Below, piece after piece: positions 1-16,515 of a DNA stretch of 21,515 nucleotides. Position 1 is the first letter of the stretch; every line of letters starts with the position of its first letter. Origin of the DNA: Salpingoeca rosetta (lineage: Eukaryota > Opisthokonta > Choanoflagellata > Craspedida > Salpingoecidae); contig NW_004754931.1 in the NCBI RefSeq assembly GCF_000188695.1, forward strand, positions 127,427-148,941. The letters run 5' to 3'. The position numbers were made by a program, and so were the translations under genes. The notes beneath the pieces are model-generated. The model saw only the letters and a program-made list of their open reading frames with translations, did not search any database and was not told where the DNA came from.

Positions 1-65
<65 letters not shown>

Positions 66-72
66 GTTGTTG

Positions 73-122
<50 letters not shown>
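1..122. repeat. (GT)n microsatellite in an intron of the helicase gene
   Basis: This is almost pure GT, with a short GTT interruption near 63-76. It is followed by imperfect GTCT-type repeats to about 200. It lies upstream of the splice acceptor at 279-280, so it belongs to the intron before the first visible helicase exon. No coding exon is seen in 1-280. The long CV and VC reading frames here are translations of the repeat. Confidence 0.9.
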
Positions 123-124
<2 letters not shown>

Positions 125-280
125 GTCCGTCTGTGTCTCTGTCTGCCTGTCTGTCTTCATTCTCTGTCTGCCTGGCTGTCTGCATTCTCTGTCTCTACAC
201 ATGTGAGTGCCTGCCACGTCATCAATGCGTTCATTCATCCCATCACCTATCCACACGCGTGCGTGTGATCGTGTGTGCAG

Positions 281-634
281 GCTGAGGGCGTGAATGCAGC
301 GCGCGACGGCGCGCACGTGATGATCTCAACTGCCACGTCATCGGGCAAGAGCCTCGTGTATCACCTCCCGACCATGGAAGCCCTACTCTCAGACCCGCAC
401 AACACCGTCGCCCTGTACATCTTCCCAACAAAGGCGCTTGCACAGGATCAGCTGCGATCACTCCGCGAGTTTGTCGGTGCGGGGTGGCTCGGGGATGCTG
501 TTCGCGCGGACTGCCTCGACGCTGACACACCAGCACGTGCACGAGAGGACGTCAAGAGTGCAGCCAACATCATCCTCACCAACCCTGACCTGTTACATGC
601 CACGCTTCTCCCGCGCCACCGCGACTGGCACAGG

Positions 635-685
<51 letters not shown>

Positions 686-825
686 GGAGGAGGAGGAGGA
701 GGAGGAGGAGGAGGAGGAGGAGGAGAGGTGATAATGAGCGACTGGACTCAATATGATGTTCCTGCATGTTGACATTGGTGGTTCTGTGGGGACCGCATGT
801 GGTTACATGTGCAACTCACACCTGC

Positions 826-871
<46 letters not shown>

Positions 872-1045
872 CTGCTTGTTTGACTGTCTCCTCATCCGTC
901 CATCTGCTCTCTTCTCCTTGTTGGACACATGTCTGTAGGATCTTTCGGTCGCTGCGTTTTGTGGTGATTGACGAAGCGCACATGTACAGGGGCGCCTTTG
1001 GGTCCCACGTCTCTCTCGTCATCCGAAGGTGTGGATCATCTGTCC

Positions 1046-1127
<82 letters not shown>

Positions 1128-1288
1128 CCAACACACGCACACACACCATCACATTTTCAAAGCTCTTCTATCCACTCATCTCTCACATGCCACGTGCACT
1201 TGAGGTTGCTCCAGGCTGCTTCGCATTTGCCGTCACTACGGCAACACATCTGTGCAGTTCATCTGTTCAACAGCGACACTGGTACTGA

Positions 1289-1364
<76 letters not shown>

Positions 1365-1931
1365 GCGCACATGAACACCCATGTTGCTTGGCGTTTCACA
1401 CTGATGTCGCTTGAATTGCTTGAAAATGACTTGCCGTGGCGTGCCCTTCACCTAAGTACGCACACGCACACGCATGCACACGCACACACTTACGTACGCA
1501 CATGCATGCACACGCGCACACACGCATACACACGCACGCACGCACGCACGCATTCCTACCACACATATTTGCCTGTGCCCCACATGCACAGGCAAACCCC
1601 CGCCAGCACTTTGGACAGCTCATTCCGCTGATTTATCCACACCGCTCGCGCGTGTGTGTCGTCGACAACGACGGCAGCCCGTCAGGCAGTCGCGTGTTTG
1701 TGCTCTGGAACCCGGTGCGTCGTGTGGTGCATGTGGCGCCGTGTTGGATGTCAATGTGGCGTGGTACCGTGTTGTGCGGCATCGTGTCGTGTGATGGTCG
1801 TGTTGTTGATGATGATGGACGTACAACAGCCGTACGCAGCTCCTGTTACCATGCACTCATGCACTCACGTAACATCACTCTGCATGCAGATTCAAGAGCA
1901 AGAAGACAAACCAAAGCGCAATCAGAAGGCA

Positions 1932-2009
<78 letters not shown>

Positions 2010-2995
2010 CTTAAACAACAACAGCGTTCTCATTCGGAACCCGCCGCCTCCTTCGCTGCGCATCGTCGCCCGTCCTCGAACGAATATCGCATTGGGCGAC
2101 TAAGAAGCATTGGCGTGCACTCGACTGCAACGACACTGCACACAGGCAATGACAACAGCACCGTGGATGGGAGTGCTGATGTCTTTCATCCGCCAGAAAT
2201 TGCAACAGCAGCTGCATCAGCAACAGCAGAAACAACAACTTCAACACACACGGCACATGGTGCTCACGCAGCAGTTCCATGTACTGATGTACAGCGCCCT
2301 GTACCACTGCACCCGCCCATTCTACCGTCACCACCACCTTCATCATCATCATCATCAACAACAGCATCATCATCATCATCATCAAAATCATCCTCATCAT
2401 CAACGACAGCATCAAAACCACCATCGTCACTGTTTCGGGCTGGCCAGGCGCCGCCAAGTCCCAAACGCGCGCATGTGTCGACGCCTTCAACAAGAACACG
2501 AGCGGCACCAGCAACAGCGCAAAGCGATTCTGTTCCACCCCTGTCATCACCACCTGCATCATCATCGTCGGTGCTGTTACCACCACCGCACACCACCTCG
2601 CACGCACGCGTACCTAGTGGCTTGAGGTTCACGAGCAGCAAGCAGCATCAGGAGGAGAACACACACTCCGGCTTTGTTGCAGCAATCGGTACTGCGCAAA
2701 CAGTTTCCTTTGCGCATTTGAGCATGTATGTGTGTGCGTGCATGTGTGTGTGCGGGCATGTGTGTGTGTGTGTGTGTATGATCGCCACTGTGCAGGATTA
2801 TATTTGCTGTGTGCTTCCTGCGACGCGGCAAACATTGCAAGCTCACTGCCAGCCCCCCCCCCCCGTGTGTGTGTCTGTGTCTGTGTCTGTGTGTGTGTGC
2901 GTGTGTGTGTGCATGTTTCTGTTCCGCAGAACGGGCAGCCGCGCATTTGGATGGGATTGATCCCCCACTCGACCCGCTCACTGCCATCTCTTCCC

Positions 2996-3078
<83 letters not shown>

Positions 3079-3320
3079 CGCCCGTCAACGGTGTCCACCA
3101 CGTTTGGTCCGTTTACGGAACACATTGAGATTCCCACGGATGTTCACGTTCAAGCCGCCGGTGACAGCGAGCGACACATCAGCAGCGCCATTCTGCAGGC
3201 AGCGCTGATCCTCTCAGCTCTCGTCAAGCAACACGTGCGCACACTCGCCTTTGCAAAGGTTGGCACTCTTTTTGTTTTCGGCTGAATCAGTGCCGTTTCC
3301 CACACAACAACTGCATACTC

Positions 3321-3386
<66 letters not shown>

Positions 3387-3653
3387 ATCTGCTTATCTGT
3401 GTGTGCATGCATGCAAGATTGTTGTTTTGTGCGCGCAACATTTCACGTGAAGCTTGCATTCGCACACATTGATGTTGTGACGATGACCCACGTGGCAGGT
3501 GCGAAAAGTAACTGAGCTTGTGCTCAAGTACACGCGTCACGACCTCAAACACACGGCACCACAACTCGTCGCCCGCGTGAAATCATACAGGGCCGGGTAC
3601 ACCAAGGTGCGAAGGCGTGCATTGTGATACGTGTGCATCTATGCCCCTGTGTG

Positions 3654-3721
<68 letters not shown>

Positions 3722-6700
3722 GGGGAAGGGCAAACACACGTGACACGAAAAATTACAGCATTCTCTGTGCACATGTACACCATCATGTCATCCATGACAC
3801 CAAGCACAACCACCCACCTTAGAAACCGCACACACACACACACACACACTTATGCGCACGCACACTCATGCTCACCCGCGTACACGCATGCAGGAGGAAC
3901 GCCGAGCGATTGAGCGGGCGCTGTTTGCTGGGAAGATCCTCGGCACAACAGCAACAAACGCGCTTGAACTTGGTGTTGACATCGGCAGCCTTGATGCAAC
4001 CATTCTCCTCGGATTCCCAGGTGTGACATAGTATGCATGCGATGAGTGTGTGTTTTGGGGATTGTCTGGCCATCCCTCTGTCTGTGCCTCTACCTAGATC
4101 TCTTTGCTTTGTCTCTTTGGCTGTACGCGACCACGTCTTCTGCCAACACACACACACACGTACGCGCGCGCGCCAACGTCGCATTCTGTTGGTACAGCCT
4201 CTCACCGACATCATCACGGCCTCGTCAGGTTCGATTGCGTCAATGTGGCAGCAGGCCGGTCGGTCTGGTCGCGGGACACACGATGCGCTGACCATCCTCA
4301 TCCTCTTCAACTCCCCGCTCGATCAGTACTACCACCGACACCCGACACAGCTCTTCGCTCGCAAGTAGGCGTGCTGCGTTGCAGTTTTGCGTGATGTGAT
4401 GTGCTGCGTTGGCTGCAGAGCGCAATTGCAATGTCTTGGCAACGCCACTGCTGCTGTTTTCGTTCGACAACTGCGCACTCGTTTACACGCACATACAATA
4501 TCTCACACATTCACTCGCAAATGCACACTCACACGCACACACAATATCTCACACATTCACTCGCAAATGCACACTCACACGCACACACAATATCTCGCAC
4601 ATTCACTCACAAATGCAAACTCACACGCATGCACAAACTCACACATTCCCCCCTCTCACACACATTCACTCACTTCCTCCCCTCACAATCCCATCCCACC
4701 CCCACCCTCCTCCAGGTACGAGGCTGCGGTGTGCGATCCGCGAAATCCGTATGTGTTGCGCGAACACCTGGTCTGTGCAGCAGCAGAGCTGCCACTGGCA
4801 CTGCTGCCAACACACATTGACACAACCACGCGTCTACTGGGCGCCGATGTTGTCGGCGAGGAGGCGTGGATGGGACCCGCACAACACCTGGAGTGAGTCG
4901 CGAGCGAGCACGGCAACGGCAGCTTTGCATAATGTCCTCTGTCAGTGCCACTGGTCTCAAACGCGCTGCTGTATGGTGTGAATAGGTGCCCGAGACCTCG
5001 GCTGTGTCAAGCCACTCTTTCCCATTATACCCTTCCCCTTACCACTCACTCCCTCTTCACACTCTGTGGCACACCCACCGTTGCCCATGTCTTTCATCAG
5101 CAATTTCATGGATCGATGCACACTCGATGAATACACACGCGCTTTCCCCGCAATGGAGGACCTGCTGCTGTTTGGCGGCACGGCACCAGCCCTCGTCCAC
5201 ACACTCGAGGTGGGCCGACTCGTGTGTGTGTGTGTGTGGGGGGGGGGGGGGCGGGGGTGTTTGTTATGTGTGTGAAGGATGAAGGTGTGCGAGAATGCAT
5301 TGGCGACCCTCCCTTTCCTTTCCTTCCCTTCCTATTCATCATGCCTCCCCTCCCAAACACACACACAAACACACTTGCACCCGTTTCACACGGCGCAGGA
5401 CAGCGACATTGTGCTGCAGACGCGCGAAGGATTCACCATTCGCGCAATGGACGCCCGCCCGTCCCTCACCGTTAGCTTGCGCTCTGTCGATCAGGTACTG
5501 TGTGTGCGAATGTGTGTGTGCGCGCGAATGTATGTGTATCTATCTACCTGAGTCTGTGTGCGTGTAAACAGGCAACACGCTGATGTACCTGCACAACCAC
5601 ATACGCGTTGCCACAAGCGCAAGCTCTCTGTGTTCCGCTCACGCCGCTGTTCTCTTTCTTCTCCTCAACCATCCATTCACGCAGGAGGCGTTTGCTGTGT
5701 ATGAGATTCCAGGCATGAAGAAGGTACACCTGCCTTCATTTTCATGGCAGTTTACTTCACCCTTCTCCATCACCGCTTGTCTGTCTGCTGTCACGCACTT
5801 ACACACGCACACACACACTCTCTCTCTCTCTCTCACACGCACTCTCACACACACTCACACACACACTCACTCACTCACTCACTCACTCACTCACTCACTC
5901 ACTCACTCACTCACTCACTCACTCACTCACTCACTCACTCACTCACTCACTCACTCACTCACTCACTCACTCACTCACTCACTCACTCACTCACTCACTC
6001 ACTCACTCACACTCACACTCACTCGCTCACGCACTCACGCACACTCACTCACTCACTCACTCACTCACTCACTCACTCACTCACTCACTCACTCACTCAT
6101 TCACTCACTCACTCACTCCCACACACACACTCCATGTGCTCATGTGCATCAGATTGATGAGGTTGGCCCGCGTCACGCCATCTTTGAGCTGTATGAAGGC
6201 GCCATATTCTTGCATCAGGTGTGTGACATGGCCTCTTCAGCTGCGTTGTGACCGATGCAATTGTCACGCTGATTGCGTCTCTGTTGTTATTAAGTCTGTG
6301 TCAATGCACTGCATGGGTCCTGACTGTGCTTGCTCATTTGAGCGCGCCACCAATCGCCCTCTCACAACTCACGTTCTTCCCGCCCTCCTCCTTCACATGC
6401 GTCACAAAGGGTCACACATTCCTCATCACGCACTACGACCGTGACGAGCTTGTTGCCCATGCAAAACCTGTCAAGGTCGACTACTTCACGCGCCAGCGCG
6501 ACTTTTCAAACATTGACGTCATCAACGTGCTCAAACGCGATCCAGAGCGAAACGCATTCTGGGGCTCCGTCCAGGTGCTCTATTGTGTCTGTGTCTGTCT
6601 GTGTCTGTCTGTGTCTGTCTGTCTGTCTGTCTGTGTCTGTCTGTCTGCTCTATTGTGTGTGTGTGTGTGTGTCTGTGTCTGTCTGTGTCTGTCTGTGTGT

Positions 6701-7656
6701 GTGTGTGTGACCGTGTACCTGGGGCCGCTTACTTGATCAGCAGCAACGCGTGTGTGCGCGCTGACTGGACATCGCGCGATTGCTCTTTCGCCCATGACAG
6801 GTGTCGGTGTCGGTGTACGGCTACCACAAGATTCGGGAGCGCACGCTTGAGTTCTTTGAAACCGTGCCGCTAGTGCTGGACCCGTGGGAGTACAAGTCGC
6901 GTGGCTGCTGGATTGACATTCATCCCAGCGTCAAGGTGTGGCATTCTGTGTACGCGGGGAGGGGTGCGTCTGTCTGTCCATTTCTGTGTTTGTGCTTGTG
7001 TGTGTTTGTGTGTGTGTTGGGTGAGTTGCATATCTTTCTGCAAGTGCGAACTCATTCACGCATGCTTGCACGTCGATCGCAACATCTGGACAGTATCGCC
7101 TGCTGGCTGAGGGCCTTGATGTGACAGCGAGCATTCACGCCGCAAACCACGTCATCAAGAACAGGTGTCTATGGCTGTGTGTTTGTGTCTACGTATCCGT
7201 GTGTTTTGCTTGCGAGGTGTTGTCCTTCACGCAAACGGCATCATGTCATCATCACCCTTCCATATCGATTGTGTTGAGGCCTCCTGAACTTCCTGTCACT
7301 TACGCACCTCTTCCCTCCCCCTCCTCCAATATGACAGCGTGCCCGTGTATGTCCTGTGTGATCTTGGTGACATCGACTGCGAGCACTCCAGTCCACTCCA
7401 AGTGAGCATAAGTTGCTTGAGAATGCCAGAGAGCGATGGTCTCTGTGTGTGTGTGTGTGTGTCTATGCTTGTCTTCCAACGTGTCTGATGTAACTCCTTC
7501 TACCACCACCATATCCACCACCACACTCACCCATAACACGCCTATCATCAGCTGCGGGCGCGACCACTGCGCCTGGTGCTGTACGACACGAAACCGGGCG
7601 GGATTGGCGTCTGCTTTGCAGCTTACGAGATGGTGCACCAGGTAACGAGCACAAAG

Positions 7657-7698
<42 letters not shown>

Positions 7699-8029
7699 GT
7701 GTGTGTGTGTGTAGGTGTGTGTGTGTGTGTGTGTGTGCCATTGTGTATGTGTACGTTCAAGTTACGCGATGTGCTGTGGATTGGGGATGTTCTCACAAAC
7801 ACTAGCGGACATGAATGGAACACACCAACACCAACATCACACACATGCACACGCACACATGCACCCATCTCACGCTGCCAGTTGTTGCGTGTTACAGATT
7901 GCGCAAACCGCGCTTGAATTGGTGCGAGACTGTCCATGTTCATCCGGCTGCCCAGGCTGCATCCACGACTTTGCCTGCTCAGAGTACAACCAGTGTACGA
8001 GCAAGGCTGGCGCACATATTGTCCTGGAG

Positions 8030-8119
<90 letters not shown>

Positions 8120-8351
8120 GCCCCCTCTCCCTCCCTGCCAGTCTGTCTGCATCTGTGACCCGCTGTTCACCTGCCAGTCTGTCCGTCTGACACGAACTTT
8201 CTTTACGCCCGGGTGTCATTTACAGGATATTTGCCTTCAAATGGCAAAACAAAAGTGTCAACAACAACAACAACAACAACAGCCAGCAAGCAGCGCAGGC
8301 AAAGAGGATCGAGGAGGCACGACGATGCAAAGAGGAAGCGCACACGATTAA
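281..8351 (+). CDS. HRQ1: HRQ1-type ATP-dependent DNA helicase with C-terminal cysteine domain, 5'-partial, 21 exons
   Basis: This is a superfamily 2 3'-5' DNA helicase of the Hrq1 (RecQ4-related, bacterial YprA-like) family, which acts in nuclear genome maintenance such as crosslink repair. Exons: 281-633, 939-1028, 1215-1281, 1592-1714, 1890-2688, 2930-3258, 3499-3606, 3894-4020, 4229-4364, 4716-4892, 5101-5209, 5399-5494, 5685-5723, 6153-6218, 6410-6574, 6801-6935, 7094-7164, 7338-7401, 7552-7641, 7898-8029, 8226-8351. All junctions are GT-AG and phase-matched, and they sum to 3402 bp (1133 aa plus TAA). Visible motifs are Walker A SGKS (about residues 21-24), Ia [14 protein letters not shown] (about 129-132), [26 protein letters not shown] (motif VI), and the C-terminal [10 protein letters not shown] with a further Cys. 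The N-terminus, including the residues before Walker A, lies outside the window. The acceptor at 6408-6409 is weak. Family assignment is firm; the exon 5/6 insert is less certain. Confidence 0.9.
634..726. repeat. (TGA)n followed by (GGA)n trinucleotide repeat at a 5' splice site
   Basis: The intron begins directly with gtgatgatg, so the donor site is the first unit of the repeat. The repeat turns from TGA to GGA units near 684. It is intronic because the exon codon at 632-633 joins in phase to 939. Confidence 0.85.
827..868. repeat. (GT)n microsatellite, helicase intron
   Basis: About 20 GT units lie in the intron between exons 281-633 and 939-1028. Confidence 0.9.
1045..1127. repeat. (CAA)n microsatellite, helicase intron
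   Basis: About 27 CAA units lie between exons 939-1028 and 1215-1281. The array is intronic, because a phase-2 junction across it restores the conserved motif III region. A near-identical array is coding at 1935-2009. Confidence 0.85.
1290..1362. repeat. (CA)n microsatellite, helicase intron
   Basis: About 36 CA units follow shortly after the donor at 1282. A degenerate CACG/CATG-rich stretch continues from about 1456 to 1556 in the same intron. Confidence 0.9.
1890..3129 (+). other. Low-complexity insert between the RecA lobes of the helicase (exons 5 and 6)
   Basis: In Hrq1 relatives the DGSPSG...FVLWNP segment at the end of lobe 1 (here 1592-1714) is followed closely by the first helix of lobe 2. 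Here about 340 residues intervene. They include 25 glutamines (1935-2009), a Ser/Thr/Pro-rich stretch with several poly-serine runs (about 2330-2600), and 28 glutamines (2995-3078). Lobe 2 resumes in exon 6 near [13 protein letters not shown]. The frame stays open through exon 5, and the exon 5/6 junction (phase 1, giving Glu) is consistent. (CAA)n also occurs in the intron at 1045-1127, so part of this insert could be unrecognised intron. Confidence 0.65.
3322..3384. repeat. (GT)n microsatellite, helicase intron
   Basis: This is a pure GT run in the intron 3259-3498. Confidence 0.9.
3649..3720. repeat. (GT)n microsatellite, helicase intron
   Basis: This is a GT run with one C substitution in the intron 3607-3893. 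A shorter (CA)n run at about 3828-3850 lies in the same intron, so the two could pair as a hairpin in RNA. Confidence 0.9.
4495..4632. repeat. 46-bp minisatellite, three tandem copies, in a helicase intron
   Basis: Units begin at 4495, 4541 and 4587 with acaatatctc. Copies 1 and 2 match throughout, and copy 3 has several substitutions. The repeat lies in the intron 4365-4715 and contains no open frame supported by the helicase family. Confidence 0.85.
5863..6118. repeat. (CACT)n tetranucleotide array of about 250 bp
   Basis: This is a long CACT array with a short imperfect patch near 6008-6048. It occupies most of the intron between the 39-bp exon 5685-5723 and exon 6153-6218. The translated THSL repeats are not a protein. 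Confidence 0.92.
6583..6709. repeat. Imperfect GTCT/GT repeat, helicase intron
   Basis: Mixed GTCT and GT units fill the intron between exons 6410-6574 and 6801-6935. Confidence 0.8.
7655..7738. repeat. (GT)n microsatellite, helicase intron
   Basis: This is a GT run with two GTAG interruptions in the intron 7642-7897. Confidence 0.88.
8031..8115. repeat. (GT)n microsatellite fused to a 5' splice site
   Basis: The donor gtgcgtgtgt at 8030 runs straight into about 40 GT units. It is the clearest case in the window of a microsatellite that includes its own donor. Confidence 0.9.
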
Positions 8352-8600
8352 CCACAACAAACATGCACGTGAACACAACAATCACCAACACACATACACA
8401 CAACACACAACTCTGTTGTTGAATCTCACCATAATGGAACAGAATGGACGTGAAATGTCAAGAGGAAGTGACACAGTAAACGATTACAACTCCCAAACTC
8501 ACAGAGACGTACCCACACATGCACACTCGCACACACACACACACATACACACTCTCATGCACAAAAACGCTCACAAACACGCGCGCAGAGCAGTGGCAGC
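8352..8600. other. Convergent intergenic spacer (helicase and first receptor)
   Basis: The helicase stop (8349-8351, plus) and the receptor stop (8601-8603, minus) face each other across 249 bp of CA-rich sequence. It must hold both 3' UTRs, and their transcripts may overlap. No AATAAA was seen on either strand. Confidence 0.6.
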
Positions 8601-13711
<5,111 letters not shown>

Positions 13712-14447
13712 GGTCCTATTGTCCTTGTCGACGATGCCTTTGCAGCGGCGTGCGAAAGCGAAAACCTCGCGACAACAAAGATCGCAACTCCGGAACAAGC
13801 AACTGGCGTTGTTTTCTTTTCCTCGCTTGCTTCCAGTCTGCTTGCTGTTACACTGTGCCTGGTCAGCTCGCCCTAATGCGATGTGGTTGTGTGTCTGTGC
13901 GTGTGGGTGGGCGTGGGCAGACAGCACGGCTTGTTGGGTGATGAGTGAGGCAGCGACACAAACAACAACTTGGCTTCTTTCCTCTTGTGCTTGTGCTTGT
14001 GGCCTGTGCGGGCTTTTGTGCGGGCTTGTTGTGTTGCTGAAAATAATTGAAAGATGAGCGATAACACTCGTTGTATTATTAGCGCATGGAATCACAAACA
14101 CATAACCAAACGTTGACCTCGCTTCTCCCACATCCTGTTGGTACAGGCCACAGCTCAATGGCTTCGTGACACTGCAATACAAATATGTAAGTGACGCTTC
14201 CCGCTCCTCCTCCTTCCAACGCAACATTTGACACCTGACACTGCACTCGTTCACGGCCCTCACCCATCATCCCACCACACCACAATATCGTCAGAAGCAC
14301 CACAACGCATGGCAACAAATCGTGAAAGAAAAGAAGAGAAGAAGCGAGGACACAGAACTCGAGAATTCAATCCAGCAGGCCAGTGTCAATTGCTCAACTG
14401 AAGCGCCATTATGGCATCCTTCTTGCAACTGCCAACGAGCAGGGCGA
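13712..14447. other. Intergenic region between the two receptor genes
   Basis: This stretch lies between the start of the first receptor and the stop of the second, both on the minus strand. It must hold the 5' leader and promoter of the former and the 3' UTR of the latter. The frame upstream of the receptor Met stays open to 14263, but that sequence has no domain-like character and would bury the signal peptide. I see no RNA gene, repeat or clear poly(A) signal here. Confidence 0.6.
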
Positions 14448-15111
14448 TCATGTCGTGTATGCTTTGCCGAGCCGCACTTGAATGTTGTCCGCGGTTGACT
14501 CGAGATGCCTGAGGATGGAGTACATGGAGTTGTGGTTGCCCTGTCCGCGCTTGCCGTTGATCATGAAGCCATCACTCAACGTCTCCACTGTGACACAAAA
14601 AACAATCACACGTGCATGGCCATGAGGTGGCGGGTTGTGGTCGTTGTGAGTGAGGTGCCATTGTCGACATGCGACCGTGCTCGGAAGCTGATTGTTGATG
14701 CGACACTGCACACGAACGCCCAGTCTGCAGCCCAAACCTTTGTGATGGACGAATCGCTGGCCCACTTTCATGGAGATGACAAAGTGATTGGGAGGGTCAT
14801 TGGCCTTGGTCCTGACCAAGTACGTCCCTGGAAGGGAAGAAGAGGCGCAAGCGCAATGAAATGACAGTCACGCATACATGCTATGAATGAATCACGTGAT
14901 TCGTGTCACAGAACGCTGGAAGAACGTGGCAAAGACATCAACCGATCTTGTGCATGTACCATGGGGTGATTCAGTGCTTCAACTGATGTGCACAGGTGAG
15001 AGCGGAAGCGGGTTCGCTCACCGTCACCTCACCATCAGGTTGGGAATTCAGGATCGTCTCTGCTTGGGCGCGTTCCATCACACCCACGTTGCACCGCAGG
15101 CCAGACGGATC
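14448..15111 (-). other. C-terminal SH2 domain of the second receptor (three exons)
   Basis: The domain keeps the FLVR-type motif as YLVR (GTYLVRTK), the beta-D His in VHHK, and phase-1 introns at the same codons as in the first receptor. It differs at many positions, including DPPNHF for EPAQF with one extra residue. The peptide specificity may therefore differ between the two receptors. Confidence 0.87.
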
Positions 15112-16415
15112 CTGTAGGCATTCAACCGCAGACGCAAAAGCATGTGTTCAAGCGGGGCGTGTGTTATTGTGTGAGTGAGTGCAGCTCAAACTTACATGCA
15201 ATCTTCAATTGGTGCGACAGAATGGTGTGTGCTTGCACTCACAGCGACAGTGCAGCTTGCGTCGCACGGGCCAAACACAAATCATGATCCAATCACCGCG
15301 TACCTGAATTGTGGGACGTCGAACATTCTTGTTATCATCTCCGCTGACACTCGCGTACATGGGCGAGCCTGGTTGCTGCGCATTCACGGGGACGTACTGG
15401 GGCGCGTGCGTCGTGCTGCGTGAATCGTCGTGAAGCGCAGCCGCGCTCACGTTCTGGTACACGAAACCAGGATTCTGCACAGGGGACTGTGGCTGTTGTT
15501 GCTGCTGTGGACCCTCATCGACATGTGCATACGTCGAGAAATTGCCCACGGTTGTTGTTGGTGACACCGGCGTGTAGGGAGATGGCGGTACGGGGCACGT
15601 GGGGTTGTCGTACATGGGCGCTGCTTGCTGAGGGGCAATCGGGTTGGGGATGGTGTATCCAACTTGGATGCTCGAAGTCTTGCGTTGCATATTGTCGATG
15701 CGAGTCATGACCCGATCACGGTGCTTTTCGTCCATCGCTGCTTTGCCATACGTACGGACGATCGCTACGGCAACGAGGATGCCAATGATGAGCCCCCCGA
15801 TGATCATGCCAATGGCGATGGGGAGGTTGGACGCAGCCTGCTTCGAGGTCGAGGATTGCACGGTGAAGAGCTTCGTTTGCCCCGCGGGGACATCGTCCTT
15901 GCTGAGGCGCACAAGGGCCCCGCTCCCGTCAACGCACACCAGCTCAACCACATTGCCAACAAAGTCAATGTCAAGCACATACACCCGCCCGCACGGCCGC
16001 GCAACATCGTCAAACGCAGCCCGGATCAGCGTCTCCGTCTCCTCCCGCGTCCCGCCAATCCCATCATCGTACAAGATCATCGTCACCTCAGCGCTGCTCG
16101 GATACACCACGCGCCGCACATGCTGCACCACGCTCTCTCCAGCACCCCGCCCAACCCCAACCTCCACCTCAACATGCGTCCCAGGCACAAACGACGCTCG
16201 CCCCTCATCAACAACCCACGCATCTCCCTCAGCCCGGCGTCCAGCATTGCTGCCGCTGTTGCTGTTGCTGTTACTGAGGCTTGCTGTGAACGTCTCCTCC
16301 ACACTCACGCTGTCCCCGTTGCCGTCATCATCCCCAACAACAACATCAGGCTCGCGTCGACCCGCCACCTTGCTCTCCGGCTCACGCACAACCACCCGCA
16401 CAGCATGCGCCTCCC
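14448..16415 (-). CDS. Paralogous SH2-domain receptor, 5' part lost in the assembly gap
   Basis: Exons in transcript order are (gap)-16415..15304, 15111-15033, 14827-14738 and 14587-14448, giving about 472 visible residues and a TGA. All junctions are phase-matched. The visible part begins inside the juxtamembrane ectodomain and is identical there to the neighbouring receptor. It then has its own transmembrane helix, a longer tail with MYDNP, TYAHV, VYQNV, QYVPV and MYASV motifs and a short polyQ, and a C-terminal SH2 domain. The SH2 has NVGVMERAQAE, GTYLVRTK, RFVHHK and SDGFMINGKRG...HNSMYSILRHL. Exon phases and the 140-bp last exon match the neighbour, so this is a tandem duplicate. Its signal peptide and EGF part are not in the window. 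Confidence 0.85.
15757..15825 (-). other. Transmembrane helix of the second receptor
   Basis: Hydrophobic residues from LPIAIGMIIGG to VAVAIV are followed by RTYGK. The helix lies at the same place as in the paralogue but shares little sequence with it, in contrast to the identical block immediately before it. Confidence 0.88.
15893..16415. repeat. 523-bp block identical to 10182-10704 (copy in the second receptor)
   Basis: The block ends exactly at the first N of the gap, so the true length of the identical segment is unknown. It is in the same orientation as the other copy, with 5711 bp between equivalent bases. Confidence 0.95.
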
Positions 16416-16515
16416 NNNNNNNNNNNNNNNNNNNNNNNNNNNNNNNNNNNNNNNNNNNNNNNNNNNNNNNNNNNNNNNNNNNNNNNNNNNNNNNNNNNNN
16501 NNNNNNNNNNNNNNN
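16416..16515. other. Assembly gap of exactly 100 N
   Basis: The round number suggests a placeholder of unknown true size. By comparison with the neighbouring receptor, about 2.7 kb of coding sequence plus an intron should lie between 16415 and the start codon. Only 195 bp separate the gap from the F-box gene stop. Confidence 0.95.

Noticed and set aside
1..285. Open frames of CVCVCV type and other repeat-derived frames throughout the window
   Set aside because: They are six-frame translations of GT, CA, CAA, AGAC and CACT arrays inside introns that are bounded by phase-matched exons.
4495..4632. CRISPR-like array
   Set aside because: The units are directly tandem with no spacers and lie inside a eukaryotic intron.
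13712..14263. N-terminal extension of the first receptor up to 14263
   Set aside because: The frame is open, but the sequence has no domain-like character and would place the signal peptide in the interior. The Met at 13711 gives a normal secretory start.
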